Shown here one piece after another: positions 17,312 through 24,311 of a stretch of DNA of 64,000 nucleotides. The notes under the pieces were generated by a model that saw nothing but the letters and a program-made list of their open reading frames with translations, searched no databases and had not been told where the DNA came from. The stretch lies in assembly GCF_005298075.1 (NCBI RefSeq), contig NZ_SZZH01000003.1:62001-126000 (forward strand). Reading direction: 5' to 3'. How positions within the stretch are numbered: the first letter of the stretch is position 1; each line of letters opens with the position of its first letter. The stretch comes from Nakamurella flava. Its GTDB lineage: Bacteria > Actinomycetota > Actinomycetes > Mycobacteriales > Nakamurellaceae. Both the position numbers and the translations under genes were made by a program.

Positions 17312-17356
17312 AGAATGCCGCTACCGCTTGGGCGGTAGCGGCATTCTTTACCGACC
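17303..17356. repeat. Palindromic element, copy 4, containing a stop codon
   Basis: The best-conserved copy: left arm GGTCCGTAAAGAATGCCGCT (from 17303) continues ACCGC and pairs with GCGGTAGCGGCATTCTTTAC (from 17332) continuing CGACC. The TAA at 17309-17311 ends the HAD gene. It sits between convergent genes and probably terminates both. Confidence 0.92.
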
Positions 17357-17385
17357 TAGGCCGGGGCCTGGAGACCGGGGCCGGT

Positions 17386-19032
17386 CTACAGGATGGTCTG
17401 CAGTCGCGGCGCAGTCTCGTACTTCTCGACCTCGGACTTCTGCCGGGCCTGGTCCCAGCCGAGGACCGGCGCGACCAGCTCCGCGACCCGGGACGCGGCG
17501 GGCACGCCGGCGTCGGGAGTCTCGATGGCGACGTGGGTCCGTCGGCTGAGCACGTCGTCCAACGTCACCGCGCCCTCGTGGGTGACGGCCCACAGGAACT
17601 CGACCGGCAGGTACCCGGCCGCCCCGTCGACCGGTTTGACCAGCGAGGCGTCCTCACCGGCCGGGGCCAGCACGTCGGGCAGCTCGGCGCCGTAGCGGTA
17701 GAGCATCCGCTGCAGCGTCGCCGCCGGGACCCCGTACTGCTCGGCCAGCACCGGGATCCGGTTGCCGACGGCGTCCCAGCCGGTCGCCCCGACCAGCGGC
17801 AGCGTGGCCGTGGGGCTGTCGGGCAGCGAACCGCCCAGCAGCGGGGCGGCCGCGTCGACCGCGTCCTCGGCCATCGGCCGGTACGTCGTGTACTTGCCGC
17901 CGACGATCGTCACCATGCCCTTGGGTTCGGTGATGGTCGCGTGGTCACGGGACAGGGCCGACGTGGTGGCGGCGTGGTTGCCGGCCGGGGCCAGCAGCGG
18001 ACGCAGACCGGCGTACGTGCCCAGCAGGTCGTCCTCGGTGATCTTGCGGCGCAGGATGCGGTTGATGTTCCGCATCAGGTAGTCGATGTCGTCCCGGGTG
18101 GCGACGGGGTTGTTGATGTCGCCGTCGTACGGGGTGTCGGTGGTGCCGAGCAGCCAGTGCCCGAACCACTTGCGGATGATGATCACCGAGTCCTCGGCCC
18201 GGGCCAGGATGCCGGTCTGCGAATCGAAGGCGTCGCCGCGGACGATCAGGTGCGCGCCCTTGGCCGGGGCGATCGAGAAGGTGTGCGCGCCGGCCATCTT
18301 CTGGATCTCCGACGCCCAGACCCCGGCCGCGTTGACCACGACCTTGGCCGAGACGTCGAAACTCGTCCCCGTCTCCCGGTCCTCGGCCCTGACCCCGGTC
18401 ACCCGGCCGTCGGAGGCGGTGTGCACCGCGGTGACCTTGGCGTACGGGATGACCTGGGCGCCGTACTCGGCGGCGGTGCGGGCGACGGCCAGCGTGTGCC
18501 GGGCGTCGTCCATCCGGCCGTCGGGGTACTGCAGACCGGCGATGACGACGTCCGGGTCCAACGCGGGTGACTCGCGGGCGATCGCCTTGCGGCCCAGGTA
18601 CTTGGCGTGCGGGGCACCGCCGGTCGCCTTGCTCATCGTGGCCATCGCGTCGTACAGCCCGACACCGGCGCCCACGTAGGGCTTTTCCCACTGCTTGGTC
18701 AGCGGGTACAGGAACGGCTCGTGTTTGACCAGGTGCGGGGACAGCGTCTTGATGGTGCGGTCACGTTCGCGCAGCGCGCCGAAGACGAGCTTGAAGTTGA
18801 ACTGCTCCAGGTAGCGCAGACCGCCGTGCATGATCTTGCCGGAGCGCGACGAGGTGCCCACGGCGAGGTCGCCGGCCTCCAGCAGGATGACCGACAGGCC
18901 GCGGGCGGCCGCGTCCAGGGCGACCCCCGCGCCGGTGACACCGCCGCCCACCACGACCATGTCGTGGGTGCCGGAACTAGCGGCGGCCAGTGCCTCGCGG
19001 CGGGCGTCGGGGGACAGGGTGGACAGGCTCAT
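17386..19032 (-). CDS. FAD-dependent polyol-phosphate dehydrogenase (GlpD family; EryB-like)
   Basis: A 548-residue GlpD-family flavoprotein. The FAD-binding VVVGGGVTGAGVALDAA starts near residue 26, followed by GTSSRSGKIMHGGLRYLEQ, the GlpD signature. The C-terminal domain ends with GWDQARQKSEVEKYE. GlpD-type enzymes oxidise glycerol-3-phosphate to DHAP with electrons passed to quinone; EryB, from the same family, oxidises erythritol-4-phosphate to a tetrulose phosphate. Its start overlaps the kinase stop (ATGA), and it is the last gene of the RuBisCO-like operon. The neighbouring TPI- and RpiB-like isomerases favour an EryB-type tetritol-phosphate substrate over plain glycerol phosphate. 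That choice is inference. Confidence 0.8.
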   Translation of the reverse strand: MSLSTLSPDARREALAAASSGTHDMVVVGGGVTGAGVALDAAARGLSVILLEAGDLAVGTSSRSGKIMHGGLRYLEQFNFKLVFGALRERDRTIKTLSPHLVKHEPFLYPLTKQWEKPYVGAGVGLYDAMATMSKATGGAPHAKYLGRKAIARESPALDPDVVIAGLQYPDGRMDDARHTLAVARTAAEYGAQVIPYAKVTAVHTASDGRVTGVRAEDRETGTSFDVSAKVVVNAAGVWASEIQKMAGAHTFSIAPAKGAHLIVRGDAFDSQTGILARAEDSVIIIRKWFGHWLLGTTDTPYDGDINNPVATRDDIDYLMRNINRILRRKITEDDLLGTYAGLRPLLAPAGNHAATTSALSRDHATITEPKGMVTIVGGKYTTYRPMAEDAVDAAAPLLGGSLPDSPTATLPLVGATGWDAVGNRIPVLAEQYGVPAATLQRMLYRYGAELPDVLAPAGEDASLVKPVDGAAGYLPVEFLWAVTHEGAVTLDDVLSRRTHVAIETPDAGVPAASRVAELVAPVLGWDQARQKSEVEKYETAPRLQTIL

Positions 19033-20534
19033 CGATTTTCTCCCAGTGCGGCGAGCGCGGCCCGGGTGTTCCAGAGGGGCCGGGCGGAGTGCAGCAGTTC
19101 CATCTGGTGACGGTACCCACGGTCGTAAAGCACCCGGTTGCGCGGATCGGGTTCGATCACACCTTCCGGGTCGGTCCACTGCTTGACGTCGAGTTCGACA
19201 CCGCGCGCGGCCGCCCCGGCCAGGACGGCCCCGCGGGCGCCGACCTCGGGGTTGCGGGCCAGTTCCAGCGGGACCTCGAGCACGTCGGCGAAGACCTGCA
19301 TCCACGCCGACGATCCGGTGCCGCCGCCGGCGACGACGATGCGTCCGGTGCGGCCGGCCTTGTCGAAGCAGTGCCGGGCGGTGTACGCGAGGCCCTCACA
19401 CACGGCGCGGATGAGATCGCTGCGCTCGGTGGTCAGCCGCAGCCCGGTGATCTGCCCGGCGGCCAGCGGGTCGACGAACGGCGCCCGTTCCCCCGAGGTC
19501 GCCAGGTACGGCAGCATGTTCACGCCGCGCGCGCCGGGGGGCGAGGCGACCAGCGCCTCCTGGACCTCCTTGACCCCGACCCCGAGCATCTTGAGCAGCC
19601 AGTCCAGCGACGCGGTGCCGACCATCGCGGGCATGGCCCGCAGCCAGTGGTCCGGTTGGCCGGTGGACACGCTGAACCCCGCGGGTTCGCCCGCGGTGAC
19701 CAGCGTGTTCTGGTGGACCATGCAGCCCAGCGTCGTGCCGACGATCAGGAGGGCGTCGCCCTCGGTGCCGGGCCAGGCGACCCCGGCGCCGTAGCCGCAG
19801 GCCGGGAAGTCGAACGGGCCCGAGGTGACGGGGGTGCCGGCGGTCAGGCCGAGCAGCTCGGCGCCGGCGTCGTTCAGCTCGCCGATCGGGACGGGCGCGA
19901 CGATCGGGGCCAGCAGGTTCTTGCGGTGCGACAGGCCCGTCTTGTCCAGGGTGTCGTCGCTGTAGCCGAACCCGGTGCCGTCACCGAACGGCATGGAGGC
20001 ATCCGACGGATCGGTGGCCCGGATCCCGGTGAGCCGACCGAAGATCAGGTCCTTGGCGTACCCGGCGGTGGTCGCCCGGTCCAGGGTCTCCGGTTCGTTC
20101 AGGTCCAGCCACTTCAGACAGGCGGCCGGGGCGCCCGGGAACATCGTCCCGCCACTGTTGCGGAACACGTCGTGCAGCACACCGTCGGACTTCCACTGGT
20201 CGACCAGCGAGGCGGCGCGGCCGTCGAGCCACGACAGGGCCGGACGGACCGCGCGGAACTCCTCGTCGGCCAGCCAGCAGCCGTCGCCCTGGCCGGTGAT
20301 CGCCACCGACTCCGGGGTGACACCGGCCTTGGCCACCGCCTTGCGCACGACGTCGCCGAGCGTGGACAAGATCAGTTCGAAGTCCTGTTCCACCGCGCCG
20401 GACACGCCGCCGCCGTCGTGGATCAGCGGGATAGAGGTGCCTTCGACGGCCAGCGCGTCGCCGCTGGCGTCGAAGATCGCGGCCTTGACCACCGAGGTGC
20501 CGGCGTCGATACCCAGGAATGCACGTTCCGCCAT
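19029..20534 (-). CDS. FGGY-family carbohydrate kinase, erythritol-kinase-like
   Basis: A 501-residue sugar/polyol kinase of the FGGY (ASKHA) family. Visible landmarks are the phosphate-1 loop FLGIDAGTSVVKAAIFD, ITGQGDGCWLAD (residues 79-90), the catalytic aspartate in SGPFDFPACGYGAGV (Asp242) and ATP-site glycines in IVVAGGGTGSSAWMQVFAD. The GQGDGxW motif resembles the EryA-type branch rather than glycerol kinase. It would phosphorylate a polyol or ketose taken up as free sugar. It overlaps the dehydrogenase by 4 nt and lies 65 nt after the TPI-like gene. The substrate is inferred from context; erythritol, threitol or another short polyol are the leading options. Confidence 0.8.
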   Translation of the reverse strand: MAERAFLGIDAGTSVVKAAIFDASGDALAVEGTSIPLIHDGGGVSGAVEQDFELILSTLGDVVRKAVAKAGVTPESVAITGQGDGCWLADEEFRAVRPALSWLDGRAASLVDQWKSDGVLHDVFRNSGGTMFPGAPAACLKWLDLNEPETLDRATTAGYAKDLIFGRLTGIRATDPSDASMPFGDGTGFGYSDDTLDKTGLSHRKNLLAPIVAPVPIGELNDAGAELLGLTAGTPVTSGPFDFPACGYGAGVAWPGTEGDALLIVGTTLGCMVHQNTLVTAGEPAGFSVSTGQPDHWLRAMPAMVGTASLDWLLKMLGVGVKEVQEALVASPPGARGVNMLPYLATSGERAPFVDPLAAGQITGLRLTTERSDLIRAVCEGLAYTARHCFDKAGRTGRIVVAGGGTGSSAWMQVFADVLEVPLELARNPEVGARGAVLAGAAARGVELDVKQWTDPEGVIEPDPRNRVLYDRGYRHQMELLHSARPLWNTRAALAALGENR

Positions 20535-20599
20535 CCGAAGTCACTTCCTTGTGTCGTGGTCGGGGGTGCCGCGGCGGGGGGTCGCGGCGGTGCTGCGGT

Positions 20600-21409
20600 T
20601 CAACTCGTGACGGTGACACCCGCGTCGTCGGCCGGCGCGTTCCCGGCGCCGGTGATGTCGGCAACCTCGTCAAGGATCCGGCCGACCGCAGCCGGGTCGT
20701 GGGCGAAGCGGCCGAGGAACATCCCGTCGACGTCGTCGGCGATCTGCGGGAGCAGGCCGGGGCCGGCGCTGCCGCCGTAGATGACGCCGGCGTCGAGGAG
20801 GTCGTCCCCGGACAAGTGGCTGCGCAGGGCGGAGCAGACGGCGCGGACGTGGTCGGGGGATGCCGGCTGCGGCGCCCCGATGGCCCAGATGGGTTCGTAG
20901 GCGACGATGAGGCGGCCGGCGGTCCCCGCGTCCCGGGCCGGGGTCAGGGCGGATTCGAGCTGGTCGAGGCAGAACTGAACGGCACTGTCCGGCGACCCGC
21001 GGTCGGGCTCGCCGATGCACAGCACCGGGGCGAGCGAGTTCCGCAGGGCGGCGTGCGTCTTGCGGGCGACGATCTCGTCGGTCTCGCCGAAGTGGGCGCG
21101 GCGTTCGGCATGCCCGACCTCGACGATGCTGCAACCGATCTCGGCCAGTTCGGCGCCACTGACCTCCCCGGTCCACGGGCCCTCGTCGTCCCAGTGCAGG
21201 TCCTGCCCACCGACGGCGATGCCGGCCGGGTCGGCTGCCGCGAACACCGCCGGGATGCTGGGGAACGTCGGGATGACGAAGAACTGGACGGTCCCGTCCC
21301 GGGTCATCGGATGGTCGGCACAGATGTCGGCGACCGCCCGGGTCCACTGCAGCGTGCGGGTGTGGCCGAAGTACATCTTCAGGCTGGAACCGATGGTGAA
21401 GCGGGGCAT
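20600..21409 (-). CDS. Triosephosphate-isomerase-like sugar-phosphate isomerase (EryH/TpiA2-like)
   Basis: A 269-residue TIM barrel starting MPRFTIGSSLKMYFG at ATG 21409; the longer reading frame upstream runs into the previous gene. The catalytic trio of TPI is kept: Lys11, His100 in VEVGHAERR and Glu172 in VAYEPIWAIG. The usual NWKMN is altered to SLKMY and the SERR loop to AERR, unlike a housekeeping TPI. In Brucella the homologue EryH isomerises D-3-tetrulose-4-phosphate to erythrulose-4-phosphate. Its place between a kinase and an RpiB-like isomerase gives the same enzyme set here. The true substrate is unproven. Confidence 0.8.
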   Translation of the reverse strand: MPRFTIGSSLKMYFGHTRTLQWTRAVADICADHPMTRDGTVQFFVIPTFPSIPAVFAAADPAGIAVGGQDLHWDDEGPWTGEVSGAELAEIGCSIVEVGHAERRAHFGETDEIVARKTHAALRNSLAPVLCIGEPDRGSPDSAVQFCLDQLESALTPARDAGTAGRLIVAYEPIWAIGAPQPASPDHVRAVCSALRSHLSGDDLLDAGVIYGGSAGPGLLPQIADDVDGMFLGRFAHDPAAVGRILDEVADITGAGNAPADDAGVTVTS

Positions 21410-21447
21410 CTCGTCCTTCGGGTCGGGGGGAACGGGGTTCGACGTTC

Positions 21448-21933
21448 TCAGGAACTCTCGGGGTGCTGGTCGTACTCGTCGATGGCGGCGACCTTCTCGG
21501 CCGACGCGGAGTTCGGGTCGAAGCGGTAGTCCAGCCATTCGCTAGCCAGCCGGCGGGCGAGTTCCAGACCGACGACCCGCTCGCCCATGCAGAGCACCTG
21601 GGCGTTGTTGGACAGCACGGCCCGCTCGACCGAGAAGCTGTCGTGCGCGGTGACTGCGCGGATGCCGGGCACTTTGTTGGCGCTGATCGCGACGCCCAGT
21701 CCGGTGCCGCAGATCAGCAGCGCCCGGTCGGCCTTGCCCTCGGTGATCAGCCGGGCCGCGGCCACCGCGATGTGCGGGTAGGCGGCGTCCTCGTCCACGT
21801 CGACATCGTCGTCGCGGCCGACATCGATGACCTCCGAGACCCGGTCGTCCTGGCGCAGGTCGTCGGCGAGGGCGTCCTTGTAGGTCAGTCCGGCGTCGTC
21901 GCTACCGACGACGATGCGCAAGGTGTCGGGCAT
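21448..21933 (-). CDS. RpiB/LacAB-family sugar-phosphate isomerase (EryI-like)
   Basis: A 161-residue RpiB-family isomerase. The active-site loop [19 protein letters not shown] carries the catalytic Cys75 and Thr77, and [20 protein letters not shown] gives the phosphate and ring-opening region. The canonical SDHAG near the N-terminus is SDDAG, so one histidine is replaced. In erythritol catabolism the RpiB homologue EryI converts erythrulose-4-phosphate to D-erythrose-4-phosphate, which enters the pentose phosphate pathway. The ATG follows AGGAGG. The 153-nt gap to the upstream RuBisCO-like gene contains a palindrome TGATCA-GCGA-TGATCA (21949-21964) and a GC hairpin (22049-22070), a possible internal promoter or mRNA processing site. 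Confidence 0.82.
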   Translation of the reverse strand: MPDTLRIVVGSDDAGLTYKDALADDLRQDDRVSEVIDVGRDDDVDVDEDAAYPHIAVAAARLITEGKADRALLICGTGLGVAISANKVPGIRAVTAHDSFSVERAVLSNNAQVLCMGERVVGLELARRLASEWLDYRFDPNSASAEKVAAIDEYDQHPESS

Positions 21934-22086
21934 TCGAGCCTCCTGGTCTGATCAGCGATGATCATGCGGCGCTCCCTGCGGCGGGTCCAACACGCGCCCA
22001 CCGGCGACTTTCCACCGTACCGCCGGGGCCGGTGACCTGCCCGGTGCCGGACGGACCGCGAAGTCCGCCCGGCCCCGGTCGACCGC

Positions 22087-23367
22087 TCAGACGGAGGAGC
22101 CGAACCGTTCCAGGGCGCGGCCCAGTGCGGGGTGCTCCGCCCCGGCGTCGACCACCGATCGACCGGCCATCACCGCGTCGATCGCCTGGCGCATCGCGTC
22201 GGCTCCCGCGGCCGCGCCGTCCGGGTGACCCTGGATCGCGCCGCCGGCGCCCAGGACGATGTCCGGTCCCAGCTCCTTCATGTAGGTCTCGACGGTGCCG
22301 GGGTGCACGCCGCCACCAACGACCGGGAACACCGGCTTGATGTGCGGGCGGGGCAGCTGCAGCTCCTGCACGGTCTTGAGGTAGGGCAGCCGGCGCAGCG
22401 GGTAGCCGCCGTACGGGGTGATGGTCAGGGCCATGTCGGCCCCGCCGAGGCGCGGCAGCAGCCCCAGGGCCAGCGGCGCGGACATGCCGGTACCGGCGCC
22501 CTCGAAATAGGGGGTGGCTCCGGCGTAGTGGGCCAGGATCGGGACGTCGATCGTCTCGGCGAGGGCCTGCAGGGTGCCGTAGCCGGCCGAGGCGTAGGCG
22601 ATCATCACGGCCCGGGCGCCGGCGTCGACGGCGCGGCGGGCGGTGTCCAGGAGCTTGTCGGGGCGGTCGGTGACGTTGGGGATGTAGACGACGTCCCGTC
22701 CGGTCTCCTGCTTGGCCCGCTCGGCCGCGGCCAGGTACGCCTTGACCCGGTCCACGACCGGGGAGAAGGTCGGGTTGCCGAGCAGCTCGTCGTCCTTGAT
22801 GAGATCGACGCCGCCGAGAGCGGTCTCGTAGAAGATCTTGGCGCCCTGCTCCGGAGTCAGGCCGGTGCACGGCTTGATCATGTTCAGCACGAGCGGGCGG
22901 TCCTGCACGCCGACCAGGTCGCGGACGCCCTGGATGCCGAACCGCGGGCCGACGAAGCCCTGGGCCAGCGAGTCCGGGAGTTCCAGATCGACCAGCTTGG
23001 CCTGCACCGACGTCGACACGTCGTTGCCGATGGACGTGGCCAGCATCATCGGGATGGAGGGCCCGAAGTTGACGGTCGGCAGCGCGATCTGGATGAAGTA
23101 GCCGGTGGTCTCGGCCGTCTGGGTGGCCAGGTCGACCGGCGGGGCCTCCAGCACCTTGACGACGCGGCCGCGGTGCCGCTGCCGCATCTCGTCGGTGACG
23201 CCCGGCACCTCGATCCAGGTGCCGATGGTCTGCCCGACCGCATACCCCGTCGCCTTGGCCAGCACGTCGGCGTCCGCCGGCATCTGGAGGTAGAAGGTCG
23301 CGAGGAGGTAGTCCTCCCCGCGGATGGTTTCGCTGAGGCTGAACATCGCGGACATGTCGGCGGGCAC
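22087..23367 (-). CDS. RuBisCO-like protein (form IV), first gene of a tetritol-type catabolic operon
   Basis: A 426-residue RuBisCO large-subunit homologue. Conserved positions: Asn115 (SIGNDV), Lys165 (MIKPCTGLT, equivalent to Lys175), the metal-site KDDE at 191-194 (carbamylated lysine plus Asp/Glu), His280 (His294) and the phosphate-binding GAGGAIQGHP (374-382). Lost: the second lysine of KPK, the His325/His327 pair (now Met-Ala-Leu), loop-6 Lys334 (the segment reads TITPYGGYPL) and Ser379. So it keeps metal and enolisation chemistry but should not fix CO2. The GTG start follows AGGAG; ATG at residue 5 is an alternative. Known relatives act as enolases, isomerases, transcarboxylases or decarboxylases on sugar phosphates. 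Here it may replace EryC racemase; reaction unproven. Confidence 0.88.
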   Translation of the reverse strand: MPADMSAMFSLSETIRGEDYLLATFYLQMPADADVLAKATGYAVGQTIGTWIEVPGVTDEMRQRHRGRVVKVLEAPPVDLATQTAETTGYFIQIALPTVNFGPSIPMMLATSIGNDVSTSVQAKLVDLELPDSLAQGFVGPRFGIQGVRDLVGVQDRPLVLNMIKPCTGLTPEQGAKIFYETALGGVDLIKDDELLGNPTFSPVVDRVKAYLAAAERAKQETGRDVVYIPNVTDRPDKLLDTARRAVDAGARAVMIAYASAGYGTLQALAETIDVPILAHYAGATPYFEGAGTGMSAPLALGLLPRLGGADMALTITPYGGYPLRRLPYLKTVQELQLPRPHIKPVFPVVGGGVHPGTVETYMKELGPDIVLGAGGAIQGHPDGAAAGADAMRQAIDAVMAGRSVVDAGAEHPALGRALERFGSSV

Positions 23368-23455
23368 GGGCGGTCTCCTGGGGTGGTCGGATCGGGCGGG
23401 TGGGCCGGACGTCCAGTGTTCCCCGTCGGGGCCGGGCTGGCGCGTCGACCCTCAG

Positions 23456-23485
23456 CTTGTCTGTACTTGTCTGGTCCTGTCCAGC
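23456..23485. promoter_or_regulatory. Three tandem decamers upstream of the RuBisCO-like operon
   Basis: CTTGTCTGTA, CTTGTCTGGT and CCTGTCCAGC follow one another without gaps, 89-118 nt upstream of the RuBisCO-like start. A 10-bp period puts each repeat on the same DNA face, as in a multi-site operator. The binding protein is unknown and no regulator gene flanks the operon. Confidence 0.5.
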
Positions 23486-23633
23486 TCATCGCGACGGTAT
23501 CGGACCGGGGCACGACGATGGCGGGCGACGAATCGCCCCGACCGAGAGGGCGAAACCACTGGTGGTGACGGCTTGTGCCGCTATCCTGACCCTGTGTAGC
23601 GATCCGGGGGGCATCGCTGACGGGGGGCATGAC

Positions 23634-24299
23634 ATGACGACAGCACGCATGGCCGAGGTGCGATCCATCATCCGCAGCGATGCGCCGGTCGACGGACTGG
23701 CCGCCCGGCTGCTGTCCGACACCGCCGGGCTGCGGCTGACCTTCTCCCGCGTGGTGGACCTGCCATCCGCCGTGCGCAGCCGGTCCGACTACCTCGACCT
23801 GCTCGGCGCTTTCCACCACGCCCACCACCACCTCGAGCCGATGCTGTCGCCACGCGAGTGGACCGGGCAGTGGGCCCGGCTGGGGGTCGATCCGGTCCTG
23901 CACCGGCGCGCCCCGCTGCTCGACGCCGATCTGACCGATCTGGGGGTGCGCATGGTGCTGGGCGATGCGCCGCTGCCGCGCATCACGACCTTCGCCGACG
24001 CGCTGGGTGCGCTGTTCGTCCTCGACGGCCCGACCCTGGACGGCCCGGCCCTGGCCCGCTCCTTCCGCACCAGCTGGCCCGGCCTGCCGGTGCGCTACCT
24101 GTCCGGCACCGACCGGCCCATCCGTCGTACGTGGGGGATCGTCCGCGCGGCGCTGGACCGGTTCGGTGAACAGGGTGGGCTCGGCGACGATGTCCTGAAC
24201 GGGGCCGTCCGGACGTACGACTACCTCGCGCTGGTGCTGCGCAGCCGCGGACGGGACGGCGCGATACCGCTGCAGCCGGCGGTGGCCGAGGTCGGCTGA
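23634..24299 (+). CDS. Heme-oxygenase-superfamily protein lacking the usual proximal histidine
   Basis: A 221-residue protein starting MTTARMAEVRSIIRS after a run of six G. The middle segment ALGALFVLDGPTLDGPALAR matches the YVLEGSTLGG core of bacterial heme oxygenases such as BphO. The N-terminal helix LLSDTAGLRLTFSRV aligns with the LRxATxxxHxxLE helix, but the heme-ligand histidine is not there. A histidine-rich FHHAHHHLEP follows. Either another residue binds heme or the protein has lost activity. No phytochrome or iron-uptake gene is adjacent. It is divergent from the RuBisCO-like operon and convergent with the GH31 gene. Fold assignment is fairly good; function is open. Confidence 0.6.
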   Translation: MTTARMAEVRSIIRSDAPVDGLAARLLSDTAGLRLTFSRVVDLPSAVRSRSDYLDLLGAFHHAHHHLEPMLSPREWTGQWARLGVDPVLHRRAPLLDADLTDLGVRMVLGDAPLPRITTFADALGALFVLDGPTLDGPALARSFRTSWPGLPVRYLSGTDRPIRRTWGIVRAALDRFGEQGGLGDDVLNGAVRTYDYLALVLRSRGRDGAIPLQPAVAEVG

Positions 24300-24311
24300 C
24301 CGGGGTCAGCC
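24294..24311. terminator. Palindrome carrying both stop codons of a convergent pair
   Basis: GGCTGACC and GGTCAGCC form an 8-bp stem around GG. The plus-strand stop TGA is 24297-24299 and the minus-strand stop TGA is 24306-24308, so the same short stem ends both convergent genes. Confidence 0.55.

Noticed and set aside
17386-20534. glpD-glpK for plain glycerol catabolism
   Set aside because: Possible, but the kinase has the GQGDGxW motif and the operon also encodes TPI-like, RpiB-like and RuBisCO-like proteins, which plain glycerol catabolism does not need.
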